A DNA stretch of 64,000 nucleotides from Bacteroidota bacterium (GTDB lineage: Bacteria > Bacteroidota > Bacteroidia > B-17B0 > Aurantibacillaceae). The stretch's first letter is position 1; every line of letters begins with the position of its first letter. The DNA is taken from the NCBI GenBank assembly GCA_016702705.1, contig JADJDM010000001.1, forward strand, positions 310,001-374,000, given 5' to 3'. The notes below the pieces were generated by a model, which worked only from the letters and a program-made list of their open reading frames with translations, searched no databases and was not told the origin of the DNA. Position numbers and translations under genes: made by a program. Shown here piece after piece: positions 44,098 to 53,225 of this stretch.

Positions 44098-45261
44098 ATG
44101 CAAACTTTTTCAGAACTTGTATTAGACAAGTTAAACACATTGGTTGTAGTCGTAAACAAAAACGGCGAAGTTGATTACGTAAGTGATTCGGCAAAAAAAT
44201 TACTTGGGTACGAACCCGAACAATTAACTGGCGAGCAATGGTGGATTAAACCTCGTATTAATGAGGCAGAAGGGAATATCGTAAGAGAAAAAATTCGCTC
44301 TATTCTTTTACATGATGCTCACCAAAGCAATCAAGTTTTTGAGCACGCTTTAAAAACTGCTCAAGGAAGCATAAAATGGTTTAAGTGGAACTCTGCAATA
44401 ATTAATGACAACCAACTTATAGGTATTGGTTTGGATATTACTGAAAAGAAATATTCGGAGCAACGTATGATGGATGTTAACCGTGATTTACTATTAAAGA
44501 ATAAAGAAATTACGGATAGCATAAATTACGCAAAGCGTATACAGGAAGCCATTTTGCCAAACACGAATTTCTTAAAAAAGAATTTCAGTGATGGATTTGT
44601 TTTGTATCAGCCTAAAGATATTATTAGTGGTGACTATTTCTTTTTCCATGAAACAGAAGAATATCGTTATGTTGCAGCAATAGATTGTACTGGGCATGGT
44701 GTACCTGGTGCAATGATGTCGGTAATTGCTAATTCGTTATTAAAAGAAGTTTTCTTTAATAAACAATTGGGAAACCCTGCTGAAATATTATTTTCATTAG
44801 ATGAATTATTGTTTGAAGCATTAAATAAAGACAATGGTAATGGCGATGAAATGAGATATGACGGAATGGATATTGCGCTTTGTGCAGTAAACAAAAAAAC
44901 AAACGAACTAAACTTTGCTGGCGCTATGCGCCCAATATATGTAAGAAAAGGGAATGAACTTATAGAAATAAAAGGCAGCAAATTCCCTTTAGGATTTCAT
45001 CATATTAAAAAGGATTTCGAACTTCAAACCTTGAGTTTAGAAAAAGGTGATGCAGTGTACTTGTTTACCGACGGCTATTGCGACCAGTTTGGTGGCGATA
45101 AAAATAAAAAGCTAAACAGAAAAGCTTTTAAAGAATTGCTGCTATCCATAAGTGATATGAATGGGGATGAACAAGAAGCTTTTTTAGAATATTCTTTCAA
45201 AAATTGGAAGCAAGAAACGGAGCAAACCGATGACATTTTGTTGATTGGCTTTACTATTTAA
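44098..45261 (+). CDS. PAS-SpoIIE (PP2C-type) serine phosphatase
   Basis: A 387-residue signalling phosphatase. A PAS domain (about residues 5-125: LDKLNTLVVVVNKNGEVDYVSD, then GYEPEQLTGEQWW) senses a ligand or state. A coiled-coil linker follows (about 125-155, ending INYAKRIQEAILP), and a SpoIIE/PP2C domain closes the protein, with the metal-binding GDYFF, AIDCTGHGVPGAMMS and FTDGYCDQFGG motifs. Such enzymes dephosphorylate phospho-serine/threonine on STAS- or SiaC-like switch proteins. The SiaB-SiaC pair at 12464-13413 lacks a phosphatase, so this gene is a good candidate for the SiaA role. No membrane helix is present, unlike Pseudomonas SiaA. Confidence 0.85.
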   Translation: MQTFSELVLDKLNTLVVVVNKNGEVDYVSDSAKKLLGYEPEQLTGEQWWIKPRINEAEGNIVREKIRSILLHDAHQSNQVFEHALKTAQGSIKWFKWNSAIINDNQLIGIGLDITEKKYSEQRMMDVNRDLLLKNKEITDSINYAKRIQEAILPNTNFLKKNFSDGFVLYQPKDIISGDYFFFHETEEYRYVAAIDCTGHGVPGAMMSVIANSLLKEVFFNKQLGNPAEILFSLDELLFEALNKDNGNGDEMRYDGMDIALCAVNKKTNELNFAGAMRPIYVRKGNELIEIKGSKFPLGFHHIKKDFELQTLSLEKGDAVYLFTDGYCDQFGGDKNKKLNRKAFKELLLSISDMNGDEQEAFLEYSFKNWKQETEQTDDILLIGFTI

Positions 45262-45321
45262 TTTTTGTACGTAAATTAGGGCTTTTGAACAATAAAGAGC
45301 TAGAATTTACGTTCTCATTAA

Positions 45322-46881
45322 ATGGATTTAATTAAACCATATATTACATTTCGAAATGTTTTTTTATTAGGCTTACTTCTCGAAGTTTTTGGCTTACCGT
45401 TATTTAGGGGCGTAATTAGTATTGGTCAGTTTGTAATGCTTGGCGGTTGGATTTTGGAATTGGATTTCAAGAGAAAATGGCAAGTGATGAAAACATCCAA
45501 ATTGCTTTGGGTGCTAAGTAGTTTTTTTATTTTGCATTTAATTGGACTTTTATGGACATCCGACTTTGAGTATGCAGCGAATGATATAAAAATTAAGTTG
45601 CCACTTCTTTTGTTTCCACTTTTATTTATAACAACTAAACACAAACTAAGTCTAAAAGAATTAAATACTTTACTGTGGGTTTTTACACTTTCTGTATTTG
45701 CTGCAAGCATAGCATGCACAATGGTTTGGCTTGGTTACACCAAACATAAAGTGATTGATATTCGCGATATTTCTATTTTTCATTCGCACATACGATTTGC
45801 TTTGATGATAGATTTGACGGTTTGCTTTTTGTTGTACGATTTTTTTAAAACGGGGAATTTATTTTTATACGTGCTAAAAATCACATTAATTACTTGGCTT
45901 ATTGTTTTTTTAGGAATTATGCAATCCTTTACGGGGATTGTTATTCTATCTATAGTATTAGCGTTATATAGCTTGCAGTTTTTAAAAAAACTACCTAAAC
46001 CGTATTTAAAAATTAGTGCCTTTGCTATTATGGGAATCGTTGCTTCATTCGCAATATATCTTGTTATTAAAGAAATAAAAGAGCAATCCATTCCAGTTAA
46101 GCCTTTAGTTAGACTAGAAAACACAATAAATGGTAATCCTTATTTTAATGATTCGACCAATTTGGAAACAGAAAATGGAAATTTAATTTGGGCAAACGTT
46201 TCATATTATGAATTAAAAAAGGAATGGGCAAAGAAAAGCAATTTAAACTATGATGAAAAAGACTTAAAGGGTAATAAAATCTATTTTACTATCATTCGTT
46301 ATATGAGCTCAAAAGGCTTGTCAAAAGATTCGATTGGTGTTTCAAAATTAACTAAAAAAGATGTTTCATTAATAGAATCAGGAACGGCTAACTATTTGTT
46401 CACCAATCGGTCGGGAATAGAAAGTAGAATTCATGAAATACTATATGAATTTAATGCTTTTGAAAAAGGAAAAAACCCAACAGGCCATTCACTGTTAATG
46501 CGTTTAGAGTTTTGGCGAATTGGATGGGAAATAATAAAAAGAAAACCAATATTTGGAGTTGGAACCGGCGATGTTAAAAACGCATACATCAATCAATATA
46601 TCCAAAGCAAAACCAAATTAAGCATTGAGTGGCAAAAAAGAAGTCACAATCAATTTATGGCTATCACCATTGCCTTTGGTTTTATTGGGTTAATTGTCTT
46701 TATAGTTTACCTGTTTTATCCTGTTATTAAAATCAAAAAGAAACATTACCTATTTACTGCGTTTTTCATAATATCTTTATTATCGATGATAAATGAAGAC
46801 ACACTGGAAACTCAATCGGGAGTTACTTTTTTTGGGTTTTTCCATAGTTTATTCCTATTTTTGGAATTAGATGAAAAATAA
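45322..46881 (+). CDS. O-antigen ligase/polymerase family protein (Wzy_C)
   Basis: A 519-residue membrane protein with about ten helices and a large periplasmic loop (about residues 255-395). It contains the Wzy_C/O-antigen ligase signature RLEFWRIGWEIIKRKPIFGVGTGDV, followed by RSHNQF, whose arginine and histidine are important in WaaL-type enzymes. WaaL joins lipid-linked O-antigen to lipid A core; related proteins polymerise or ligate other glycans. The big loop is typical of the Bacteroidota branch. The last codons overlap the start of the GH16-like gene by 11 bp, which suggests coupled translation. Confidence 0.85.
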   Translation: MDLIKPYITFRNVFLLGLLLEVFGLPLFRGVISIGQFVMLGGWILELDFKRKWQVMKTSKLLWVLSSFFILHLIGLLWTSDFEYAANDIKIKLPLLLFPLLFITTKHKLSLKELNTLLWVFTLSVFAASIACTMVWLGYTKHKVIDIRDISIFHSHIRFALMIDLTVCFLLYDFFKTGNLFLYVLKITLITWLIVFLGIMQSFTGIVILSIVLALYSLQFLKKLPKPYLKISAFAIMGIVASFAIYLVIKEIKEQSIPVKPLVRLENTINGNPYFNDSTNLETENGNLIWANVSYYELKKEWAKKSNLNYDEKDLKGNKIYFTIIRYMSSKGLSKDSIGVSKLTKKDVSLIESGTANYLFTNRSGIESRIHEILYEFNAFEKGKNPTGHSLLMRLEFWRIGWEIIKRKPIFGVGTGDVKNAYINQYIQSKTKLSIEWQKRSHNQFMAITIAFGFIGLIVFIVYLFYPVIKIKKKHYLFTAFFIISLLSMINEDTLETQSGVTFFGFFHSLFLFLELDEK

Positions 46882-48799
46882 AATAAAGTCGCTACTCTTC
46901 AGTTTAATTTTATCGCTTTTAGCTTTTCCTATACTTTCTCAAAATTTTAAAGCAAAAGAGTTTTTACCCATTATAAATGAAAATTTTATTAATAGAAATA
47001 ATGCTATCGAAATTGAAACAGACTTAAGCGATGCTGTATTGAATGGCGTGGAAATCCCTTCAACTAATCAAAGTAAAAATGGTTGCTTCGCTTTTAAATT
47101 TAAAGTAACAAAAAAAAGCGCAACTAAAGAAAGATTATATTATCGATTATATTACCAAAACAGATCTTATAAGTTCAACGAAACCTCTGCCCTTTGTGAT
47201 GAGAATTTTTACAGCAGTTGGGGCAACGATATTGATAGCTTCAAACTCCTACCAGAATTTTTAAATGAAATAACTATTATAGATAGTTTCCGAATAAATG
47301 GCAATCCCAGGAATGAATTGCTTTATTATGGAAAAAGTAATAAGCTGGATATCATTAATGATATTGAATTAAAAAACACAATTGCATATATCAAAGAAAA
47401 TAAATCCTGGTATGACCAAATAAAAGCAAAAGCGCAAAAGGAAGGGAGAACGGAGATTGAACAATTAAGACTAGATGCAGAATGGAGTATTCGTGAAAAA
47501 TATAAACCAGATTCTCTTATTAATAATAGATCGTGGCGCAATCCTAGAATGGGAGAATATGAATTCATCCTAGTTGTTGTTACAGAAAGTTTACTAAATA
47601 AAATTCCAACTGCAGCAAAAAAAATTAGCGTAAAAGGAGAGAAAGAAAAGTTTATTAACCCATTTCAATATTATACTGCGAAATACAAAACAGACTCTCT
47701 AAATTTAATTGTATTAAAAAGTAAAATAATTTTAAAAACTAAAAGTAAATTCAATTTAGGTTCAGGTATATTCATAGATAGAAAATTAGCAAATACACCA
47801 CAAAACAAAACTAATAATTACAATAGGAGTTGCGGGGAAAGCTATCGATTGTTTAGCCAAGCTCACTTTAAACAATATTTTCATTATATAAATACGTCTT
47901 ACCCACTTAAAAATATAAAATCAGTGTTAGATGTAATGGATACATCGTTCAACCAAAGTGCTTATAATGATTTAAATACTCAAAGTAAAAAAAATAATCT
48001 ATATGTTGAGACAATCGTAAGCAACTCAGACTGCCCTTGTAAAACAGTTCAATCGGACTCTCTTAATAATAGTATCACTATAATAAACCCTGGAAATGAT
48101 ACTGGCGAATATAAAAAGGAACAAGTTGGGATAATGGGCAGAATTGGGTTTACCTATGGAAAATGGAGAGCAAAGATTAAATTCCCCGAATTAATAAATA
48201 AAAATTATGTGTGGAACGGAATAACGGCTGCGTTTTGGTTACTCTCCGAAGAAACTAAATCTAAATGGAATGCGAGACGAGAATGCAATGCAACCATAGG
48301 TTATATTCCAAAATATGAACCAGACATTGAAGCTTCATTAAAAAAGGCAAATAAAACGGATTCCTACTCAGAGATTGATTTTGAAATACTAAAGGAATCA
48401 CAATTTTGGCCAATGACATCTTACCCAGGCAAAATAAACGGACCAAAAGATGCTCCTGCAAAAAACAATGATATTACTATCACTTGCACTAATTGGGATT
48501 TAGCCTGTCACGAACCAAAATACTTTGGAAGTGGTGCACAAAAGAACATTATTGACGGCAAGGAAGTTACCACACACAGATGGAATCCTTGGTACAAAGC
48601 TTTAACAACAAAAGTATCGGCTAACCACCAAGATGTTTTTGAAAGTGAATTTTATTATTTCGAAATAGAATGGTTACCTACTAAAATTATTTGGAGAATT
48701 GGTCCTGCAAAAGATAAAATGAGAATCATTTGTATTATGGATAATACGGTTTCTGCAATCCCAAACAATCAAATGATTGCTATGGTAACTCAGGAATGA
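46871..48799 (+). CDS. Secreted GH16-like glycanase, interrupted by an in-frame TGA
   Basis: A 642-codon open frame encodes a secreted protein of the GH16 (laminarinase/lichenase-like) group. A signal peptide (residues about 1-24) precedes an N-terminal domain, an alpha-helical WYDQIKAKAQKEG-type module near residue 180, and a jellyroll region with GKWRAKIKFPE and the GH16 active-site pattern EIDFE at residues 501-505 (nucleophile and acid/base pair). GH16 enzymes cut beta-1,3/1,4-glucans or galactans. The frame ends in TGA at 48797-48799, and translation in the same frame continues coherently for 33 more codons to TAG at 48901. The gene overlaps the O-antigen ligase gene by 11 bp. Confidence 0.8.
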   Translation: MKNKIKSLLFSLILSLLAFPILSQNFKAKEFLPIINENFINRNNAIEIETDLSDAVLNGVEIPSTNQSKNGCFAFKFKVTKKSATKERLYYRLYYQNRSYKFNETSALCDENFYSSWGNDIDSFKLLPEFLNEITIIDSFRINGNPRNELLYYGKSNKLDIINDIELKNTIAYIKENKSWYDQIKAKAQKEGRTEIEQLRLDAEWSIREKYKPDSLINNRSWRNPRMGEYEFILVVVTESLLNKIPTAAKKISVKGEKEKFINPFQYYTAKYKTDSLNLIVLKSKIILKTKSKFNLGSGIFIDRKLANTPQNKTNNYNRSCGESYRLFSQAHFKQYFHYINTSYPLKNIKSVLDVMDTSFNQSAYNDLNTQSKKNNLYVETIVSNSDCPCKTVQSDSLNNSITIINPGNDTGEYKKEQVGIMGRIGFTYGKWRAKIKFPELINKNYVWNGITAAFWLLSEETKSKWNARRECNATIGYIPKYEPDIEASLKKANKTDSYSEIDFEILKESQFWPMTSYPGKINGPKDAPAKNNDITITCTNWDLACHEPKYFGSGAQKNIIDGKEVTTHRWNPWYKALTTKVSANHQDVFESEFYYFEIEWLPTKIIWRIGPAKDKMRIICIMDNTVSAIPNNQMIAMVTQE

Positions 48800-48901
48800 C
48801 ATCATCAAGACTGGTGGCCGCTTTCTCCATTTAAACAAAATCAATTACCCTTTCCTAAAAAAGATATCATCGGAAAGATATTAGAAATTGAAGTTGAATA
48901 G
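48800..48901 (+). other. In-frame continuation of the GH16-like gene after the TGA
   Basis: The 33 codons read HHQDWWPLSPFKQ, then a PFPKKDIIGKILEIEVE ending before TAG (48899-48901), which looks like the natural C-terminus of the protein. The TGA probably replaced a sense codon (TGG would give tryptophan). Confidence 0.7.
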
Positions 48902-49120
48902 GTTTGAATGTTTACTTTTGCCATGTGAATTTACAAATAAGTTTATAATTCATAAAAAGCGTATTGTATTTTTACAAAATTTTTCGTTTTTTCCTGACAA
49001 ATCATATTGCTACTTAATTGGTTTTTGGAAAAACTAATTGCTACTCCAAGCTCACAACCCTATACTAACAACAGTTTTTTATAAAAATACTTGCTCTTTC
49101 TGCGCCCCAACAAATAATTA

Positions 49121-49128
49121 TAACTTTG
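49121..49128 (+). promoter_or_regulatory. -7 box TAACTTTG for the propeller-glycosidase gene
   Basis: A perfect TAnnTTTG match 19 nt before the ATG at 49148, inside a 246-bp gap that otherwise holds no gene. The gap also contains the end of the GH16-like transcript. Confidence 0.48.
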
Positions 49129-49147
49129 AGTCCAAATAAAAAGCAAA

Positions 49148-51994
49148 ATGAAAGCAAAAAAAACCACCATTCTTCTATTTTTAATTTTTTCAATTATAAA
49201 ATTATCAGCCCAATATGATTATTTTAAATGGTCTGGAAATGCTACGTATAATCCAATAGGAATTCCTTCGGCTTCAAGTGGAATTACTGTAGATCAATAT
49301 GAGAGGGTCTTCTATATAAATGGAACGGACTTAAATTGTATTTATTGGCAATATGGTAAACTACTTAGTAGTGCTTTTAAAGCAAAGTCGAATTCTAATC
49401 TAGTACATATACCTGATGCCATTGGAGATCATTTATTTTACATTAGATCAGATAACAAAATTGGATTGATTGAGTACTTGTACACAAATGGTACTTGGAC
49501 TAATAACAATTCTTATGTTACGACCGATGTTATAAATTCCCAAATGTCAATTAATGCAGTTAATACTAACCAAATTTTTTATGTTAGAGCTGCTGATAAT
49601 AAACTGTGTAATTTTTGGAAAACAACAACTACTCAAGGCTTTGGACCTTTAAATACTTTAGCGCCGAGTGTTGCTGTAGGCAGTAATATTGTCATTAAGG
49701 GTAACAGAGTTTATTATATAACCTCTACTAGACAATTAGGATGTTTAGAATGGAATGGCTCGACTTGGAATTTGGTTACTTTTCAAAATGCACCAGCACC
49801 TAATTCTATTGCACTTAATTCAAAAATTCAAGTAGATGGGGATAATTCTAATTTTTCAATTTTCTATGTCAGTTTAGATAATAAAATTTCGCAATATTTT
49901 AGCAATACGAACCCAGGTATTGGGTCTGGATTTGCAGTTCTTTTACAAGCTGCTCCAAATGTTCTGAGTCAATCAAGTATTAATTTAAACTCTTACAATG
50001 AATGCAGATATATTGGAGTTGATGGAAATATACAGGCTTTGTTTTGGAATGGGTGCGGTTGGTCTAATTATAAATTAACAAATTCTAATAATATTAGTTT
50101 CAAAAGTTTCGTTCAAACAAGCGATAATAAAATACTCTATTATTCAAGTCCCAGTTTTATTAAATTATACAACACCTCAGAAACTTCGGGATTTGTTTAT
50201 AAGAAACGAGATAAACTATATTTAAACAATACATTTTTCACCCCAATTGGTATAAACTATATTTCAAGAATTTATTCAACAGACGGTGGAAATACTTTCT
50301 TTAATGGCCCAGATGGACATTATGCTAATGACTTTACTAATCCAACTTTTAATACTCAGACCTCGTGTCAAACCGTATTTGATCAACATTTAGCGGAAAT
50401 GGCTTCTTTAGGATTTAATTCAATCCGATTTAATGGTTTGGAGTTAATATCAAATCCTAATGATAATACTGATCCTGATTTATATATTCTTTATAAAGAC
50501 CCAACTTATTGGTGGAATCCACTTGTTTTAAAGAAAGTAGATCAAACTGTTATAGACAATTTATTTAATCTTTATGACTATGTTTTAGGTCGAGCAGCTA
50601 ATTACAATCTTAAAGTAAAGTTTTTCATTGGTCTATCTGCTGGGCAACGAAATACAAACTGCCAGAATAACTATACTGAATATTTAAAAAAATTTGCTCA
50701 ACGCTACAAAAACAATAACACAATATACTCATATGCTATTTTCCAGGAAGCGGATAATAATCCTCGTATTCATGACACCGATGCATCAGCATTTAGAGGG
50801 AAAGGAGATATTTGTTATTACATAAATCAGCACTACAATGCTATTAGAACAATTGATGCTAACCATTTAATCAGTATGTCATTAATTAATAGTTTATCGG
50901 CTATAACATTTGATCCATATATATTAAATGTAGATTTTTTATCTTTTCATCCATATCCTGATTTGAGTAACCTTTCAGATAATACCTACGAAGAAGTAAG
51001 AAGAGAAATAAATTGGATATCAAATGTTATGAAACCAATTGGTAAACCTTGGATAATTGGGGAAACAAGCTTTCCAGGGTACTCATTAACATCAAATATT
51101 CAAAATACTGGCACGTATCAGCAACAAAAAGACTATGCGAAATTTGTATTAGATGAGGCCTTCTCTGCTGGAGCAAGTGGCTTAGCTTGGTGGCAATATA
51201 AAAATGTGTTTTGGCCGGGAATTATACCAAATTGTTGTGCAGATACTAGTTTGACAGCAATTTATCCAAGTATTCAAAATTGGCACAATAGTGAAAATTA
51301 TTATGGGGTCAAAGCTCACGATGGAAGCTTGAAACCAATTGTTGGGGGTAGTGGGCTACCGATAACAAATAATGTTTTTATGAACTATCAAGTTAATATG
51401 GGATGTAGTTGTTTATTCCCCTCTAACAACTATTATCAAAGTATTTCAAATCCTTTGTATACAATAAATGGTATTGTTAAGGATGTAAATCAAAATCTTG
51501 TTAAAGATGCTCTAATCATTGGTTGGGATGGAAGTTGGAATTCAAATAAAGTAACCTACACAAAATCAGACGGCTCATTTTCGTTACAATCAAATTTTCT
51601 CATAAGTTCTATGAAAATATGTGGTTTGGGTTTTATAAATTCTGAGCAAAATTCTCCAATTTCTGGGTTAACTTATACAATATCTCCAGTTTCTTGTGGT
51701 CAAGGCAATGCAAGAATTGCGAATAATATAGATATAAATGATGAAAAGGAGATGAGTGGCGAGTTTATTTTATACCCAAATCCAAATAATGGTACATTTT
51801 CAATTACATCAGAAAAGGTAAAGGAAACATTTAATGTTGAAGTTTATAATAATCTTGGTAGATTAGTATTTGAAAAAGAAAATAATGACCCCGAAAAAAG
51901 TAATTTTTCAATTTCAGAATTACCAAAAGGAATTTATATAGTGATATTAACCACAAATAGTTTTTCAGAAAAAAAGAAAATTATTATATTTTAA
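49148..51994 (+). CDS. T9SS-secreted beta-propeller plus GH5-like glycosidase
   Basis: A 948-residue secreted protein with four parts. A signal peptide is followed by a repeated propeller-like region (about residues 60-345), with recurrent YIRSDNKIG, YVRAADNKLC and YYITSTRQLG units that resemble fucose-lectin-type propellers. Next is a TIM-barrel glycosidase region (about residues 355-700) with PIGINYISR, FNSIRF, a general acid E534 in FQEADN and a nucleophile E639 in IIGETSF, the clan A (GH5/GH2-like) pattern, though the usual asparagine before E534 is glutamine. A carboxypeptidase-regulatory-like domain follows, and a type A T9SS tail (FILYPNPNNGTFSI, then PKGIYIVIL) completes it. It probably binds and cuts a surface or environmental glycan. 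Confidence 0.83.
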   Translation: MKAKKTTILLFLIFSIIKLSAQYDYFKWSGNATYNPIGIPSASSGITVDQYERVFYINGTDLNCIYWQYGKLLSSAFKAKSNSNLVHIPDAIGDHLFYIRSDNKIGLIEYLYTNGTWTNNNSYVTTDVINSQMSINAVNTNQIFYVRAADNKLCNFWKTTTTQGFGPLNTLAPSVAVGSNIVIKGNRVYYITSTRQLGCLEWNGSTWNLVTFQNAPAPNSIALNSKIQVDGDNSNFSIFYVSLDNKISQYFSNTNPGIGSGFAVLLQAAPNVLSQSSINLNSYNECRYIGVDGNIQALFWNGCGWSNYKLTNSNNISFKSFVQTSDNKILYYSSPSFIKLYNTSETSGFVYKKRDKLYLNNTFFTPIGINYISRIYSTDGGNTFFNGPDGHYANDFTNPTFNTQTSCQTVFDQHLAEMASLGFNSIRFNGLELISNPNDNTDPDLYILYKDPTYWWNPLVLKKVDQTVIDNLFNLYDYVLGRAANYNLKVKFFIGLSAGQRNTNCQNNYTEYLKKFAQRYKNNNTIYSYAIFQEADNNPRIHDTDASAFRGKGDICYYINQHYNAIRTIDANHLISMSLINSLSAITFDPYILNVDFLSFHPYPDLSNLSDNTYEEVRREINWISNVMKPIGKPWIIGETSFPGYSLTSNIQNTGTYQQQKDYAKFVLDEAFSAGASGLAWWQYKNVFWPGIIPNCCADTSLTAIYPSIQNWHNSENYYGVKAHDGSLKPIVGGSGLPITNNVFMNYQVNMGCSCLFPSNNYYQSISNPLYTINGIVKDVNQNLVKDALIIGWDGSWNSNKVTYTKSDGSFSLQSNFLISSMKICGLGFINSEQNSPISGLTYTISPVSCGQGNARIANNIDINDEKEMSGEFILYPNPNNGTFSITSEKVKETFNVEVYNNLGRLVFEKENNDPEKSNFSISELPKGIYIVILTTNSFSEKKKIIIF

Positions 51995-51999
51995 ATAAT

Positions 52000-52039
52000 A
52001 ACCCATTAAGGTCAAAAAACAACATGACCTTAATGGGTT
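52000..52039 (+). terminator. Strong Rho-independent terminator
   Basis: A perfect 15-bp inverted repeat (52000-52014 and 52025-52039) with a T-rich tail, 5 bp past the stop codon of the propeller-glycosidase gene. Confidence 0.9.
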
Positions 52040-52063
52040 TTATTTACCGTTTAACAATAGCTC

Positions 52064-52230
52064 CATAAACGCAATTAAAAACAGAACGAATTAATAAATT
52101 TATTTCTTTTATTAAAGAAGATTCTAATTGGATGATCGAGTTAAAGAAAAAATCAGTAGCAACCAAAATCCCTCTTGATACCTTAATTTATGAGGATGCC
52201 AAATGGCAAGTTGAAGTTAATGGGAAATAA
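52064..52230 (+). pseudogene. Orphan C-terminal coding remnant
   Basis: An open stretch preceded by a stop and without a start codon encodes about 50 coherent residues (LKTERINKFISFIKED, then WMIELKKKSVATKIP and LIYEDAKWQVEVNGK) to a TAA at 52228-52230. It resembles the helical module near residues 175-215 of the GH16-like protein at 46871 (IKEN..W..QIK..A....IEQL..DAEW). It is probably the tail of a deleted gene of that family. No role is claimed. Confidence 0.4.
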
Positions 52231-52231
52231 C

Positions 52232-53161
52232 CTATTCATATACCTTATCCACCACAAAAACAGGTCGTTTTCTGCTTGCTTCTAAATTACGCCAAACATA
52301 TTCGCCTATAATTCCTAGTCCAATCATTTGAAAAGACGCTGCGAAAAGAATAACCACCATTAAACTTGACCAACCTGAGGAATCTTCTTTTCCCGATAGT
52401 TTTAGATAAATTATTACAATGCTATATATAAAAGCTGCTAAGCCCAGTGTAATGCCTAAAATTGAAATTAACTTAAGCGGGGCATATGAAAACGAAATAA
52501 AAGAATCGATAAATAATTTTATTTTTTTCTTTAGTGTCCATCTTGATTTTCCTACTTCGCGTTTTACGCGCGTATATGGGATGGTTACCATATCATAATT
52601 AAGCCAAGCCAAAAGATAAAGTGTATTAGTATCTTTCTCATTAATTTTAACTACTTCATCTTTTAATTGCTTATCAAAAAAAAACGTAATCGAAGCCCCC
52701 GTCAGGTATGTTAGATAACGCAAACTTTTTTATTAATTTATGATAGGTGTTAGCAAAGGATTTTTTAAAAAAGATTCTTCTCTATCTGCTCTATTTCCAA
52801 CAATAAATTTTACTCCGCTTTTCCAATACGCATACATTTTAACCATCAACTCAGGTGGATCTTGAAGGTCGGCTGCAATAACAGAACAACAATCGCCCGT
52901 CGCATAATTCATTCCGGCTAAAATCGCATTGTAGGAACCAACGTTTCCAGCAAGTTTTACCACCTTTACTTTTCCTGGGTGTTCTTCTCTAAATTTATTT
53001 AACTCCAATAAAGTATTGTCCTTGCTCCCATCATCTACCATTATATATTCAAATGATACATCTGTATCAAAAAGAGATTCGTTCTCAATTAACTTTTGTT
53101 TAGTAATTGGAATATTCTCTTCATTAAAATAGCATGGTATTATTATCGAAAGCTTTGGCAT
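52232..53161 (-). pseudogene. GT2 glycosyltransferase (DPM1/GtrB-like), double frameshift
   Basis: Two minus-strand frames (142 and 163 codons) belong to one GT2 enzyme of the dolichol-phosphate-mannose-synthase/GtrB type. The N-terminal part has PKLSIIIPCYFNEEN, MVDDGSKDNT and VIAADLQDPPEL, the nucleotide-sugar motifs of GT2. The C-terminal part has two membrane helices (about residues 230-290 of the repaired protein) and ends YVWRNLEASRKRPVFVVDKVYE. The middle is in a third frame: one A is missing from a run near 52770 and one T is extra in a run near 52685. With both corrected it is about 309 residues, a normal length. Either decayed or sequencing error. The gene would load a sugar onto a polyprenyl phosphate. 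Confidence 0.82.
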
Positions 53162-53162
53162 A

Positions 53163-53187
53163 ACTAATTGTAATTAGTACAAATATA
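53163..53187 (-). promoter_or_regulatory. -7 box TATATTTG and leader palindrome of the GT2 gene
   Basis: A perfect TAnnTTTG match (53187-53180) lies 18 nt before the ATG at 53161. Between them sits ACTAATT-GT-AATTAGT (53163-53178), a 7-bp arm inverted repeat in the leader. Confidence 0.42.
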
Positions 53188-53225
53188 ATTTTTTTGCGCA
53201 ATAAGCCAACATTCGTTCTTGCGGT

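Noticed and set aside
48797..48799. TGA decoded as tryptophan by a variant genetic code
   Set aside because: The flippase (38070-38072) and the GH3-like gene (62794-62796) end at TGA with the next gene overlapping in the normal ATGA way, so TGA is a stop here.
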